A stretch of DNA of 60,997 bases from Prevotella sp. (lineage in GTDB: Bacteria; Bacteroidota; Bacteroidia; Bacteroidales; Bacteroidaceae). Both the position numbers and the translations under genes were made by a program. The stretch is from contig JAEEJK010000072.1 in the NCBI GenBank assembly GCA_016281815.1, forward strand, positions 1 to 60,997, read 5' to 3'. Below are positions 8,085 through 16,661 of the stretch, in pieces (the stretch's first letter is position 1; the number at the start of each line of letters is the position of its first letter). A model generated the notes under the pieces. It was given only the letters and a program-made list of their open reading frames with translations, made no database searches and was not told where the DNA came from.

Positions 8085-8387
8085 ATGAATATCAACATCA
8101 GAGAACAAAATGGCACCTACTTTGTCAATCTTTCTGGCTGGCTCGACACCAATGAAGCATCACAATTCTTGGAGGACATCAAAGTGCTTGAAGCCAACTT
8201 CGACAAGTACATCGTGATTGACTGTGCCGAGTTGGAATATTTATGCAGCCTTGCCCTCAGAGGATTGCTGAAAATGAAAAAGCAGAGTGCAGCCAAAGGC
8301 GGCAATTTGGTACTGAGGAACGTGAAAGGTGAGGTGGAGAAAATCCTTACTATGACGGGCTTCATCAAACTATTCGACATAGAGTAA
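8085..8387 (+). CDS. STAS-domain anti-anti-sigma-type protein
   Basis: A 100-residue stand-alone STAS protein with the pattern VIDCAELEYLCSLALRGLLK. Ser55 sits where RsbV/SpoIIAA proteins are phosphorylated by the kinase and dephosphorylated by the PP2C partner. It follows the SLC13 gene by 4 bases. The likely role is the phospho-switch of the operon, with the upstream fusion supplying both enzymes. Its final target, whether an anti-sigma factor, the permease or something else, is not in view. Confidence 0.88.
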   Translation: MNINIREQNGTYFVNLSGWLDTNEASQFLEDIKVLEANFDKYIVIDCAELEYLCSLALRGLLKMKKQSAAKGGNLVLRNVKGEVEKILTMTGFIKLFDIE

Positions 8388-8400
8388 GTAGGACATAACA

Positions 8401-8620
8401 TGTGGACTAAACCATACGGCATGCAAGAGGGCTTCCTGTTAGATGGTGGCCGGTCGTCGTGTTCCATCACCGCCTTTAAGACCAACCTTGGAGAATCCAC
8501 CCTAGGTTACGGCGGTGGTGGCAACGGCAGCGCAAGGGCCTCTATGCACATCGTATGGAGGCTGCACTGTTGAGAGAATACAGGCCGGAATCTGCTAAAG
8601 TAAAAAAACGAACATCAATC
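8401..8620 (+). pseudogene. Decayed coding remnants after the STAS gene
   Basis: An ATG at 8401 reads MWTKPYGMQEGFLL and then loses protein character, stopping at 8571. In another frame, protein-like sequence RKGLYAHRMEAALLREY appears near 8535-8590. The first piece resembles the start of ResB/CcsA-type cytochrome c biogenesis proteins that often accompany nrfHA in Bacteroidota; this is memory-based and weak. The two pieces could be the start and end of an internally deleted gene. Confidence 0.3.
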
Positions 8621-8626
8621 CCCTTG

Positions 8627-9859
8627 TTATTGACAGGTTGTATGTAATAATAGATTTCGAATTTGGTCAAACTCCTTTTCCTTTTTATAAGATACTGTTA
8701 TCAGATGAATTGATGTTCCTGAAACTATCTGACAGATAACCATAAAGAAAACGTCACCGTCTTCTTGACATTGTTTGGAGGCCAATACGCCGTTACCCCC
8801 TTCTACATCAAACTCTTCATAATAATCATACTGATTACCGTCCAGTTTGGGCTTTCCTATTTCTTTCTCCAACTCGAATATGGTAAGTCGCCACACTGGG
8901 CTATCCGTACTTTGGTCATACCAAATTGTTATCGGCCAGTCATCATCGTTGATTTCGAGATGTCGTTGATATGACCCAGGAATTGTTATTGTCAATTTAT
9001 CGATAGTTTCCTTGATCATTCCCTTACGATAACCAGGTTTAAAATCGTCATTCATGCAGACTGCAGTTGGAGGTATAATGGGTGATTTGCCGTCCAGGTG
9101 GCAAACTTCACAATAATTATCATAAGGAATTGGCAGGATTGGATTTAGATCATAAGCCTTTTCAATATTATCGATGATCAACCTATTGAGATCAGCATCA
9201 CTTTCACTTCTTTCTGATGGCACATAGTAGCAATCTTCCCAAAGTATTTTCATTGCGCAATTCCTATAGAAAGTCGCATCCTGTTGCTCATGGGGCCATA
9301 CAAAAAAACGATCAGCGAGAGCCTTAATACCTTTATTATGTATCAACTGGTTTATAAACTTGATGTCCCACAAACCTGTAGGAGCAACTATTTTCGACCC
9401 ACACACATCTGGTATATACTGATCTGTATTCCAACAAACAAATAGAGGGTTTTCATTACCATTATCCGTTTTTTGACAAGCAAGTTCAACAATCGCCTCC
9501 AGCCATCGGTAAAAATGATTGTTACATAGTTTTGTGAAGTCGCGGTCGTTGGCATATTCCGAATCATCTTCATAGACAAGACCTCCCAAATCAAGAGCAT
9601 CGATAAAATCGACTGCTGCCTTATGAAATCCAGGACCTGCTGGCGTGCTTTGAAAGTAACCCTCAATCTTTGTCTTTCGCAGTAATCCGCCTTCAATGAC
9701 ATGAAAGTTAATCTCACCCATAGGACAAAGGGTTACGGAGATGTCCCCCTCTTCGTCAATATTAATATCAAAAGACCTGTGCTTAGATAACATGGTAATA
9801 TTATCTGTCAGTTTCTTACGACTCTTTACCTGCCCACTAAATGATAACTCAATTGCCAT
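8627..9859 (-). CDS. Hypothetical cytosolic protein, AT-rich orphan
   Basis: A 410-residue protein with no signal peptide or membrane helix and no family I recognise. It is acidic and rich in aromatic residues, with scattered Cys residues (such as NYCEVCHLDG and CQKTDN) that do not form a clear zinc finger. The gene is visibly AT-richer than its neighbours, is flanked by decayed coding sequence on one side, and has its own -7 element (9900-9907), which suggests a horizontally acquired single gene. Immunity- or effector-like proteins of contact-dependent systems have this style, but nothing here proves it. Confidence 0.75.
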   Translation of the reverse strand: MAIELSFSGQVKSRKKLTDNITMLSKHRSFDINIDEEGDISVTLCPMGEINFHVIEGGLLRKTKIEGYFQSTPAGPGFHKAAVDFIDALDLGGLVYEDDSEYANDRDFTKLCNNHFYRWLEAIVELACQKTDNGNENPLFVCWNTDQYIPDVCGSKIVAPTGLWDIKFINQLIHNKGIKALADRFFVWPHEQQDATFYRNCAMKILWEDCYYVPSERSESDADLNRLIIDNIEKAYDLNPILPIPYDNYCEVCHLDGKSPIIPPTAVCMNDDFKPGYRKGMIKETIDKLTITIPGSYQRHLEINDDDWPITIWYDQSTDSPVWRLTIFELEKEIGKPKLDGNQYDYYEEFDVEGGNGVLASKQCQEDGDVFFMVICQIVSGTSIHLITVSYKKEKEFDQIRNLLLHTTCQ

Positions 9860-9899
9860 ACATCTATTGCTTCGTTTGTTATATATCGAAATTATTGGG

Positions 9900-9907
9900 C
9901 AAATTTA
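9900..9907 (-). promoter_or_regulatory. -7 promoter element of the orphan gene
   Basis: TAAATTTG on the minus strand, about 40 bases upstream of the ATG at 9859. Confidence 0.5.
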
Positions 9908-10118
9908 GGTAAAAATATTGAGTTTTATAAGCCTGTCGAGATAAAAATGCTAAGGACCGTGATGATAAAAAATGGATAAAAAATGGAAGTCTTCGTTTGA
10001 CAATCAGTATTTATTGCACCTAAATTGGAGAGGAAACTGAAGATGGCATAAAGAAGCAAATGATATCCACCACATAAAGAAAATCACACATACTGAAACG
10101 CCTTTCACAAAAAAGCAG

Positions 10119-10126
10119 TATCTTTG
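10119..10126 (+). promoter_or_regulatory. xpt -7 promoter element
   Basis: TATCTTTG lies 20 bases before the xpt ATG, giving a very short leader. No room for a purine riboswitch remains downstream of it. Confidence 0.6.
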
Positions 10127-10146
10127 TGGCATAAACATAAAAGAAT

Positions 10147-10725
10147 ATGAATTTTCTCGAATCAAAGATTCTGAGTGACGGAATTATCAAACAAGGCGAC
10201 ATCCTGAAGATAGACAATTTTCTGAACCATCAGATTGATATCCGAATCATTCGCCAGATAGCCCAAGAACTAAAACGGCGTTTCAGTGATGTGGTAGTCG
10301 ACAAGGTGCTGACCATTGAGGCCAGCGGCATCGCCATCGCCACGATGTTGGGCCACCTGTATGATGTTCCGGTAGTGTTTGCCAAGAAAAGTGAAACGGC
10401 CAACAGCACCGACAACAAGTATGTGTCACAGGCCTACTCGTTCACGCACAAACAGATGAACAGCGTGTTTGTGTCGAAACCCTACCTGAACCCATCTGAG
10501 CGAGTGCTGATTGTCGACGACTTCTTGGCTGACGGACAGGCCGTTCATGCACTCATCGACATTGTGCATCAGGCAGGTGGCAAGGTGGCAGGCATCGGCA
10601 TTGCTGTGGAAAAAGGGCAGCAGAAAGGTGGAAGGATGCTGCGCGAAGAGGGCTACCGCTTGGAGTCGATTGCCATCATCGAGGAGATGGATTGGGAGAC
10701 ACAGACCATTCGTTTCCGCGAGTAG
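10147..10725 (+). CDS. xpt: Xanthine phosphoribosyltransferase
   Basis: A 192-residue cytosolic type I phosphoribosyltransferase that converts xanthine and PRPP to XMP in purine salvage. The PRPP-binding loop VLIVDDFLADGQA (about 119-131) and the N-terminal EASGIAIATMLG segment are characteristic, and the length is normal for Xpt. It is transcribed from its own promoter 20 bases upstream. The aldo/keto reductase gene follows 90 bases later on the same strand and may be co-transcribed. Confidence 0.93.
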   Translation: MNFLESKILSDGIIKQGDILKIDNFLNHQIDIRIIRQIAQELKRRFSDVVVDKVLTIEASGIAIATMLGHLYDVPVVFAKKSETANSTDNKYVSQAYSFTHKQMNSVFVSKPYLNPSERVLIVDDFLADGQAVHALIDIVHQAGGKVAGIGIAVEKGQQKGGRMLREEGYRLESIAIIEEMDWETQTIRFRE

Positions 10726-10815
10726 ATGCAAGGACAAAATCAGGCGCAAACTGCGTTTTGAGAAAGGAGTGAAACTGATAGAGTGCAGCATCAGACAGAC
10801 AAAACCATACCAAAT

Positions 10816-11643
10816 ATGATAAAGATAAAACTGAGCAACGGGCTGGAAATACCGCAGATAGGAGTTGGCACATGGACACTGAGGGGCGAGACGGCACGGC
10901 AGAATGTCCGCATGGCCTTGGAGGCCGGTTTCCGTCATATCGATACGGCGCAAGCCTATGACAACGAGGCAGAGGTAGGACAAGGCATCACCGACAGCAA
11001 AGTTTCACGGAAAGACATCTTCGTCACCACCAAGGTAGCCACCAACATCATGCGTGAAGGCCGCGAGTCAATCCGGCAGTCCATTGAAGAGAGCATCACC
11101 AAACTGCAGACAGGCTACATCGACCTGCTGCTCATCCATTGGCCGGTAAAAGACAGCGTGAAAGACACGTGGCAGGTGATGGAGGAATGTGTGAGGGAAG
11201 GGAAAGTGAAATCCATCGGCGTGAGCAACTTCAACCGCCATCACCTCGACGATCTGTTCTCCTACGCCGAGATTCCTCCTGTCATCAACCAAATAGAAGT
11301 GCACCCCCTGTTGACGCAAGAGGAAAACATTGCCTACAACCAGCAGTTAGGCATCCAAGTAGAGGCTTGGGGACCTTTCGGACAAGGTGACATCGACGTG
11401 GTGGGGCATCCGCTGTTGCAGTCGCTGGCACAAAAATACCAGAAGACAGCATCACAGATTGTACTGCGCTGGATAGTCCAACGTGGACTGATCACCATCC
11501 CACGAGCCAAACCCAACCATTTCGCTGAGAATTTGGAAATCATGTCATTCACCTTGAGCAATGAAGACATGGCGCAGGTCAGTTCACTAAACCAGAACCT
11601 GCGTTCGAATGTACTCAATGACCCCGAAACCTTCCCATGGTAA
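10816..11643 (+). CDS. Aldo/keto reductase
   Basis: A 275-residue NADPH-dependent oxidoreductase of the AKR5/2,5-diketo-gluconate reductase type. The catalytic tetrad is visible: Asp and Tyr in HIDTAQAYDNEAEVG, Lys in VTTKVA and His in LLIHWPVKD. The C-terminal cofactor segment includes IPRAKPNHFAENL. The ATG at 10816 places the family-typical MIKIKLSNGLEIPQIGVG at the N-terminus; an upstream GTG at 10783 would add 11 unlikely residues. The physiological carbonyl substrate is unknown. Confidence 0.92.
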   Translation: MIKIKLSNGLEIPQIGVGTWTLRGETARQNVRMALEAGFRHIDTAQAYDNEAEVGQGITDSKVSRKDIFVTTKVATNIMREGRESIRQSIEESITKLQTGYIDLLLIHWPVKDSVKDTWQVMEECVREGKVKSIGVSNFNRHHLDDLFSYAEIPPVINQIEVHPLLTQEENIAYNQQLGIQVEAWGPFGQGDIDVVGHPLLQSLAQKYQKTASQIVLRWIVQRGLITIPRAKPNHFAENLEIMSFTLSNEDMAQVSSLNQNLRSNVLNDPETFPW

Positions 11644-11858
11644 CATTTTTTGTCAAAAAAGCACTGTCGCAGCAGTTCAATTCCCTCCAATTTGCGGAGA
11701 TTGAAGATTTTTTTGTAAAAAATCAACAATTGACATTAAACTTTTCAAACTTCCAAACGTCTTAGGTAAAAATAGCCGCGTCTCCCTCTCTATAAGGAGG
11801 ATCTACGAGACAAAGACAACTAATTTTCATTATCAACTTAACTAAACTTTTAAAAGAA

Positions 11859-12380
11859 ATGAGAAAATTATTCATGATGTTGGTGCTTTTTATGGTACCA
11901 TTTGCCATGCAGGCACAAACCAAGTTCCACGACGTGGAGGCCAACGACGCCAAGGGCGCAGTGAAGTCCATCTCCTCTTCCCGAATGGGTAATCCCGTAT
12001 CCATCACTTTCACCAAAGACGGCAAGATGCAGCAGGAAGGCATGACCGATGCTGTCTATGATGCAGACGGATACCTCCAGTCGGCCAAAATGAAGGTGAA
12101 CGGCCAAGGAATGGAAATGGAACTTACCTTCAAATATGCCTGGGAGAATGGCAGAGTGAAGAGCCAGACGATAGAGACCCAGATGGGTGCTTTCACAAGC
12201 ACGAATGTCTATGATGACAAAGGTGTTCTCGTAAAGACCAAGATGAACATGGGTGGTCAGGAGATGGAAACTCCGTACACTGACTACAAGTTTGATGACA
12301 AAGGCAACTGGATCAGCCGCAAGACTTCCATGATGGGTCAGGAAATGGAAGAGCAGCGCAAGATTGAGTATTACGAGTAA
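11859..12380 (+). CDS. Secreted protein with YD-like beta repeats
   Basis: A 173-residue exported protein with a signal peptide ending at AMQAQ (about residue 20). The mature part has short repeats of the YDxDG type (AVYDADGYLQS, NVYDDKGVLVK, YKFDDKGNWISRK) similar to single RHS/YD strands, and it is rich in Met and Gln. Bacteroidota encode many such small periplasmic or outer-surface proteins of unknown role. It is followed by a strong terminator. No -7 element was identified in the 215-base spacer upstream. Confidence 0.8.
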   Translation: MRKLFMMLVLFMVPFAMQAQTKFHDVEANDAKGAVKSISSSRMGNPVSITFTKDGKMQQEGMTDAVYDADGYLQSAKMKVNGQGMEMELTFKYAWENGRVKSQTIETQMGAFTSTNVYDDKGVLVKTKMNMGGQEMETPYTDYKFDDKGNWISRKTSMMGQEMEEQRKIEYYE

Positions 12381-12401
12381 AAATATGTTTAAGATAGAAA
12401 G

Positions 12402-12427
12402 CAGGCTGAATGATTTCAGCCTGTTTT
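12402..12427 (+). terminator. Rho-independent terminator
   Basis: CAGGCTGAA and TTCAGCCTG form a perfect 9-base stem with a 4-base loop, followed by TTTT. It lies just after the secreted YD-like gene. Confidence 0.85.
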
Positions 12428-12476
12428 CGTTTATGGGTGGGGGAATGATTAACGCAATAAGAAAAGCCATACGAAT

Positions 12477-14870
12477 ATGAAGGGAAGAATGGTACTGAAC
12501 GTGATCGTCACTGTGATGTGTATGGTCTTCAGCATGTCACTGCAAGCGAGGGGACCCGTCGCCTCAGCCTCCCACGCACCCATCACCGATGGGGTGTCGC
12601 ACCTACTCTCATTGGAGCGGAAGGCGCAGTTGCAGGATGTACGTTACAATCTTTCCTTCAACATACCAGAAAAAAAGACGGAATCGGTCACGGGCACCGT
12701 CACCATCACCTTTGAATGGCGGGGGAACAAAAGAGACAGTCTGCAGATAGACTTCCAGGAAGAGGTCTACGGCGACATCCACATCAACGGGAAGGCGCGC
12801 GCTGCCGACCACCGCCACGAGCATATCATCATACCGGGCCGTCTGCTCAAAAGCGGGAAAGTCAATCATGTCGCGATGACATTTGCCTGCGGTGACAAGG
12901 CACTCAACCGCAACGATGACTATATGTACACCCTGTTTGTGCCCGACCATGCCCGCAGCGTATTTCCCTGCTTCGATCAACCCGACATCAAGGCGCGCTT
13001 CCAACTGACACTGCAAATGCCACAAGGGTGGACTGCGATCAGTAATGGGAAACCCCTCCCCGACCCTAAACCCCTCCCCGACCCTCCCCAAAGGGGAGGG
13101 GGGACTTGCGCGGAGTTTGAGGTGACGGATTTGTTGCCTACGTATCTTTTCTCTTTTACGGCGGGGAAGTTTCATACCGCCACGGCCATGCGCGACGGAA
13201 GGAAACTGACCATCCTGCACCGTGAGGACGACAGCAAAAAGACGGCGCAGTTGGACACCATCTTCGACCAAGCCGCCCTCGCCCTGAGATGGATGGAGGA
13301 ATATACACATATCCGCCAGCCATTCCAAAAATACGGACTTGTCGTGCTGCCCGGCTATCAGTTTGGGGGCATGGAACATCCCGGCTGCATCCAACTGCGC
13401 GACCAGACCGTGTTTCTGGGAGACAACCCCACCACCGACGAACGGCTCAACCGCCTGCATCTCATCGCCCATGAGACAGCACACCTATGGTTTGGCGACC
13501 TGGTGACCATGAGGTGGTTTGACGATGTGTGGACCAAGGAAGTTTTTGCCAATTTCATGGCCGACAAGATAGCGCGGGAACAATATCCCGACATCAACCA
13601 TGACATCAACTTTTTGAAAACACATTATCTGCTGTCTCTTTCCACCGACCGCACCGAAGGGACCCACCCTATTCAGCAGCCCCTCGACAACCTCAACAAT
13701 GCGGGGTTGCTATACGGCAACATCATCTACCACAAAGCCCCCATCATGATGCGCCAACTGGAGGAAAAGATGGGAGCGGACGCATTTCAGAGAGGACTGC
13801 AAAAATACCTGAGGACATTCAGTTTCGCCAATGCCACCTGGGACGACCTCATCAACATCCTCGACCAGGAACGTCCTGAGGCAGGACTGAAAACATTCGA
13901 TGACCTATGGGTCAAGAAAAAAGGACTTGCCGATGTGACCATCCATGCCGAGGGAGGGAATTTCGACCCGATGGCATACGGCCGTTATATCATCAATTCG
14001 CCATCACTCCAATGGCTGCTCCACAATTGGCACACCTTGCCTGAGACCCATCGGTATGCCGCCCTGATTTACATCCACGATGCTTATCTGCGCCATCAAG
14101 TAGGCAATGCCGAGGCGTTCACATCCCTCATCAATGGCGTGAGGCAACAGGACAATCAACTGGTGACCACAACTTGTTTTACCCTGCTGCATGACATCCT
14201 CACCGACACGCCAAAAGATGCCAGGGCAGACTATGAGAACGAGATGATGACATTCGGCATGCAGTGCGCAGACAAGTCCATGCGACGACGGCTGCTCCAG
14301 GGACTGACCACCAACGCCACCTCACCTGCCATCATCGACTCCATCTACCGGATTTGGGAGGCAGCCAACTACGAGGTGTTCACCGACCGCGACTACATGG
14401 GCATGGCCTACCTTCTCGCCCTGCTCATGCCCGACCGGCACAACCACATCCTGTCCACCCAGCGGCAACGACTGAAGAATGCTGACCTGCTGAGGGAGTT
14501 TGACTTTGTCAGTCGGGGTTGCACCCCTGACACGCTGGAGCAGCAATGCCTCTTTGAATCGCTTCTGAAGAAGGAGAACCGGGTCATCGAGCCATTTGCC
14601 AGTGCATTGCTCTCACTGCTCAACGACCCTCTCCGCGAGCCATTCAGCAACCGGTATATCCTCCCCGCTTTGGAAAAACTGGAGGAGGTGCAGCAGACCG
14701 GCGATATCTTCTTTCCACTCAACTGGTGCCAGGCTCTGCTCAGCGGCCACAGGAGCAAAGAGGCCTATCTACTGGTCAGGCAATTCCTCGATCATCATCC
14801 CGGCTATCCTGAGAACCTGAAAGGGAAATTGCTTCAGGCCGCATACAGAATCTCAAGTTCGCTCAAATAA
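12477..14870 (+). CDS. M1-family metallo-aminopeptidase with a repeat-derived in-frame insertion
   Basis: A 797-residue exported aminopeptidase (signal peptide ending near SLQAR) that removes N-terminal residues from peptides, probably in the periplasm. The exopeptidase motif GGMEHPG precedes the zinc site HETAH (332-336) with Glu355 as third ligand, which is the canonical HExxH-x18-E spacing. Residues of about 192-210 (GKPLPDPKPLPDPPQRGGG) are encoded by a C-rich palindromic repeat (13050-13104) inserted in frame in the N-terminal beta domain. The reading frame stays open and the catalytic motifs are intact, so the enzyme is probably active with an extra loop. Confidence 0.93.
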   Translation: MKGRMVLNVIVTVMCMVFSMSLQARGPVASASHAPITDGVSHLLSLERKAQLQDVRYNLSFNIPEKKTESVTGTVTITFEWRGNKRDSLQIDFQEEVYGDIHINGKARAADHRHEHIIIPGRLLKSGKVNHVAMTFACGDKALNRNDDYMYTLFVPDHARSVFPCFDQPDIKARFQLTLQMPQGWTAISNGKPLPDPKPLPDPPQRGGGTCAEFEVTDLLPTYLFSFTAGKFHTATAMRDGRKLTILHREDDSKKTAQLDTIFDQAALALRWMEEYTHIRQPFQKYGLVVLPGYQFGGMEHPGCIQLRDQTVFLGDNPTTDERLNRLHLIAHETAHLWFGDLVTMRWFDDVWTKEVFANFMADKIAREQYPDINHDINFLKTHYLLSLSTDRTEGTHPIQQPLDNLNNAGLLYGNIIYHKAPIMMRQLEEKMGADAFQRGLQKYLRTFSFANATWDDLINILDQERPEAGLKTFDDLWVKKKGLADVTIHAEGGNFDPMAYGRYIINSPSLQWLLHNWHTLPETHRYAALIYIHDAYLRHQVGNAEAFTSLINGVRQQDNQLVTTTCFTLLHDILTDTPKDARADYENEMMTFGMQCADKSMRRRLLQGLTTNATSPAIIDSIYRIWEAANYEVFTDRDYMGMAYLLALLMPDRHNHILSTQRQRLKNADLLREFDFVSRGCTPDTLEQQCLFESLLKKENRVIEPFASALLSLLNDPLREPFSNRYILPALEKLEEVQQTGDIFFPLNWCQALLSGHRSKEAYLLVRQFLDHHPGYPENLKGKLLQAAYRISSSLK
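13050..13104. repeat. C-rich palindromic repeat inside a coding sequence
   Basis: Two CCCCTCCCC-GACCCT units are followed by CCCCAAAGGGGAGGGG. This is the same family as the intergenic copies in this window, but here it is read through in frame as Pro/Asp/Gly-rich sequence in the M1 peptidase. Confidence 0.85.
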
Positions 14871-14907
14871 ATTAATTCATTTTTCTTCGCATCATCAGAT
14901 TTTTCAC

Positions 14908-14915
14908 TAAATTTG
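14908..14915 (+). promoter_or_regulatory. GH5 gene -7 promoter element
   Basis: TAAATTTG predicts a transcript start near 14922, downstream of a TTG at 14913. This supports the ATG at 14964 as the start codon. Confidence 0.55.
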
Positions 14916-14963
14916 CAGAGAACTTCCCGAAATGGAAGAATGGGAAAAACAAAAACCAAAGAT

Positions 14964-16643
14964 ATGAAGAAATTCTTATTATTTGTCACCATGATGCTTG
15001 CCACACTCGGCGGTAAGGCACAGACTGTGGAACCCAACAGCGAGGGGATGACCCTCAATGCCCAGGAATGGACACGCAATGTAGTGATGGGATGGAACCT
15101 CGGCAACTCCCTCGAGTGTCCCAGGACCGAAACGGAATGGGGAAACCCGAAGACTACCCAAGCAATGATCAAAGCCGTGGCCGGCAAGGGATTCAACGCC
15201 ATACGCATCCCCGTAAGATGGATCAACCATGTGAACAACACGAAGGAGATGGCTGTCAAGCCCGAATGGCTCGCACGGGTGAAAGAGGTGGTGGACTGGG
15301 CCCTCGCAGAGAATATGTATGTCATCATCAACTCTCATCACGAGGACTGGTATGACCGCAACCCATATTATAATAAGCAGGAGGAGAACAACCGCAAACT
15401 GGGTGCGCTGTGGACAAGCATCGCCACATATTTCCGCGACTATGGTGAGAAACTGATTTTTGCGGGAACCAATGAGATCACGGTCGACTGGTCGGCACCC
15501 AGCGCCGAACAACAAGCGGTGCAGAACAGTTACAACCAGACCTTCGTGGATGCCGTGCGCAACACGGGTGGAAAGAACTACTACCGCAACCTTGTGGTGC
15601 AGACATTTGCCTGCAGTCCCTACCACGGACTCAACGGGTTCACCATCCCCACCGACAAGGTGGAAGGACGCCTGTGCGTGGAGTTCCACTATTACGACCC
15701 TTACGACTACTGCGGCAACTGCACCTATTATTATTGGGGAGAGGCATACAAAGACAAGGGGCGCATACTGACCAACAGCACGGAGAGCACCATCACCAAC
15801 CTCTTCGACCGCATCTTCAACGTCTGGTCGAAAAAAGGTTTGGGCGTGGTGATAGGAGAATATGGTGTGAGCAACCACTTTACCAACAACGACAAGCAGA
15901 CACAGATGGAGAACATGCAATACTACCTGAAGTGTGTGGTGAGCGAAGCCCGCAAGCATGGGTTTGCTGCCTTCGCATGGGACAACAACGGTTTCAACAA
16001 TGGATCCGAGAACTTCGGCATTTTTAGGCGGCAGCAGAATATGGAGGTGGGAAACATCTATTTTCTCAATGGCATCACTGAAGGTTCGAAAACCGAATAC
16101 GAGGAACCACAGGGCCATCAAGAGGAAGAGACACCAGAGGGAACGATATTCTGGGAAGGCAATTCCCTGCTCGACTGGGGCAACGGGCTGCAACTCCCCA
16201 TTCCCGCCTCTTTGTTTGAGGGAAAGAGCAGCGACGTGCGTCTGGTACTCACCTATACCCAGGAATTCAAGGACTACGACGACATACAACTATTCTATGG
16301 TGACTGGAGCGAAATGATGCCATTCACCGTGGGCAACAGTGGCTTCACCGGTGATTTCAATCCCAGCAACTACTATTTCACGGGCACTGGCACCAGCCAT
16401 GTCACGGCATTTGGTTTCAGCGAGGCGACACTGGCCATCGTCAAGCAGAAAGGCATTGTCCTACAAGGGCATGGCATTCGACTCACCAAGGTGGCGATAG
16501 CCACTCCGACAGGCATCACCACCATCACCGACGAAGGCACCGTGACCAACGCTCCTGTCTATACCATCGACGGCAGACGGACATCTCGCACACAGCCAGG
16601 TCATCTGTATATCCAAAAAGGAAAGAAATACATCGCACGATGA
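14964..16643 (+). CDS. GH5 endoglucanase with C-terminal beta domain and Prevotella-type tail
   Basis: A secreted 559-residue glycoside hydrolase of family 5 that cleaves beta-1,4-glucan or a related polysaccharide. The signal peptide ends near LGGKAQ. The (beta/alpha)8 domain (about 30-365) shows GWNLGNSLE, IRIPVRW, the acid/base Glu171 in FAGTNEITVDW and the nucleophile Glu299 in VIGEYGV. A beta-sandwich of carbohydrate-binding style follows (about 390-520). The last 30 residues (IDGRRT...LYIQKGKKYI) form a tail also seen in the protein at 58109-60130. It is one of several polysaccharidases between 14964 and 25896 but has its own promoter. Confidence 0.92.
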   Translation: MKKFLLFVTMMLATLGGKAQTVEPNSEGMTLNAQEWTRNVVMGWNLGNSLECPRTETEWGNPKTTQAMIKAVAGKGFNAIRIPVRWINHVNNTKEMAVKPEWLARVKEVVDWALAENMYVIINSHHEDWYDRNPYYNKQEENNRKLGALWTSIATYFRDYGEKLIFAGTNEITVDWSAPSAEQQAVQNSYNQTFVDAVRNTGGKNYYRNLVVQTFACSPYHGLNGFTIPTDKVEGRLCVEFHYYDPYDYCGNCTYYYWGEAYKDKGRILTNSTESTITNLFDRIFNVWSKKGLGVVIGEYGVSNHFTNNDKQTQMENMQYYLKCVVSEARKHGFAAFAWDNNGFNNGSENFGIFRRQQNMEVGNIYFLNGITEGSKTEYEEPQGHQEEETPEGTIFWEGNSLLDWGNGLQLPIPASLFEGKSSDVRLVLTYTQEFKDYDDIQLFYGDWSEMMPFTVGNSGFTGDFNPSNYYFTGTGTSHVTAFGFSEATLAIVKQKGIVLQGHGIRLTKVAIATPTGITTITDEGTVTNAPVYTIDGRRTSRTQPGHLYIQKGKKYIAR

Positions 16644-16661
16644 TTCAGTGTATGCTGGCAA

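Noticed and set aside
10020..10146. Purine riboswitch before xpt
   Set aside because: The promoter element lies 20 bases before the ATG, leaving no space for an aptamer, and no conserved aptamer loops were found.
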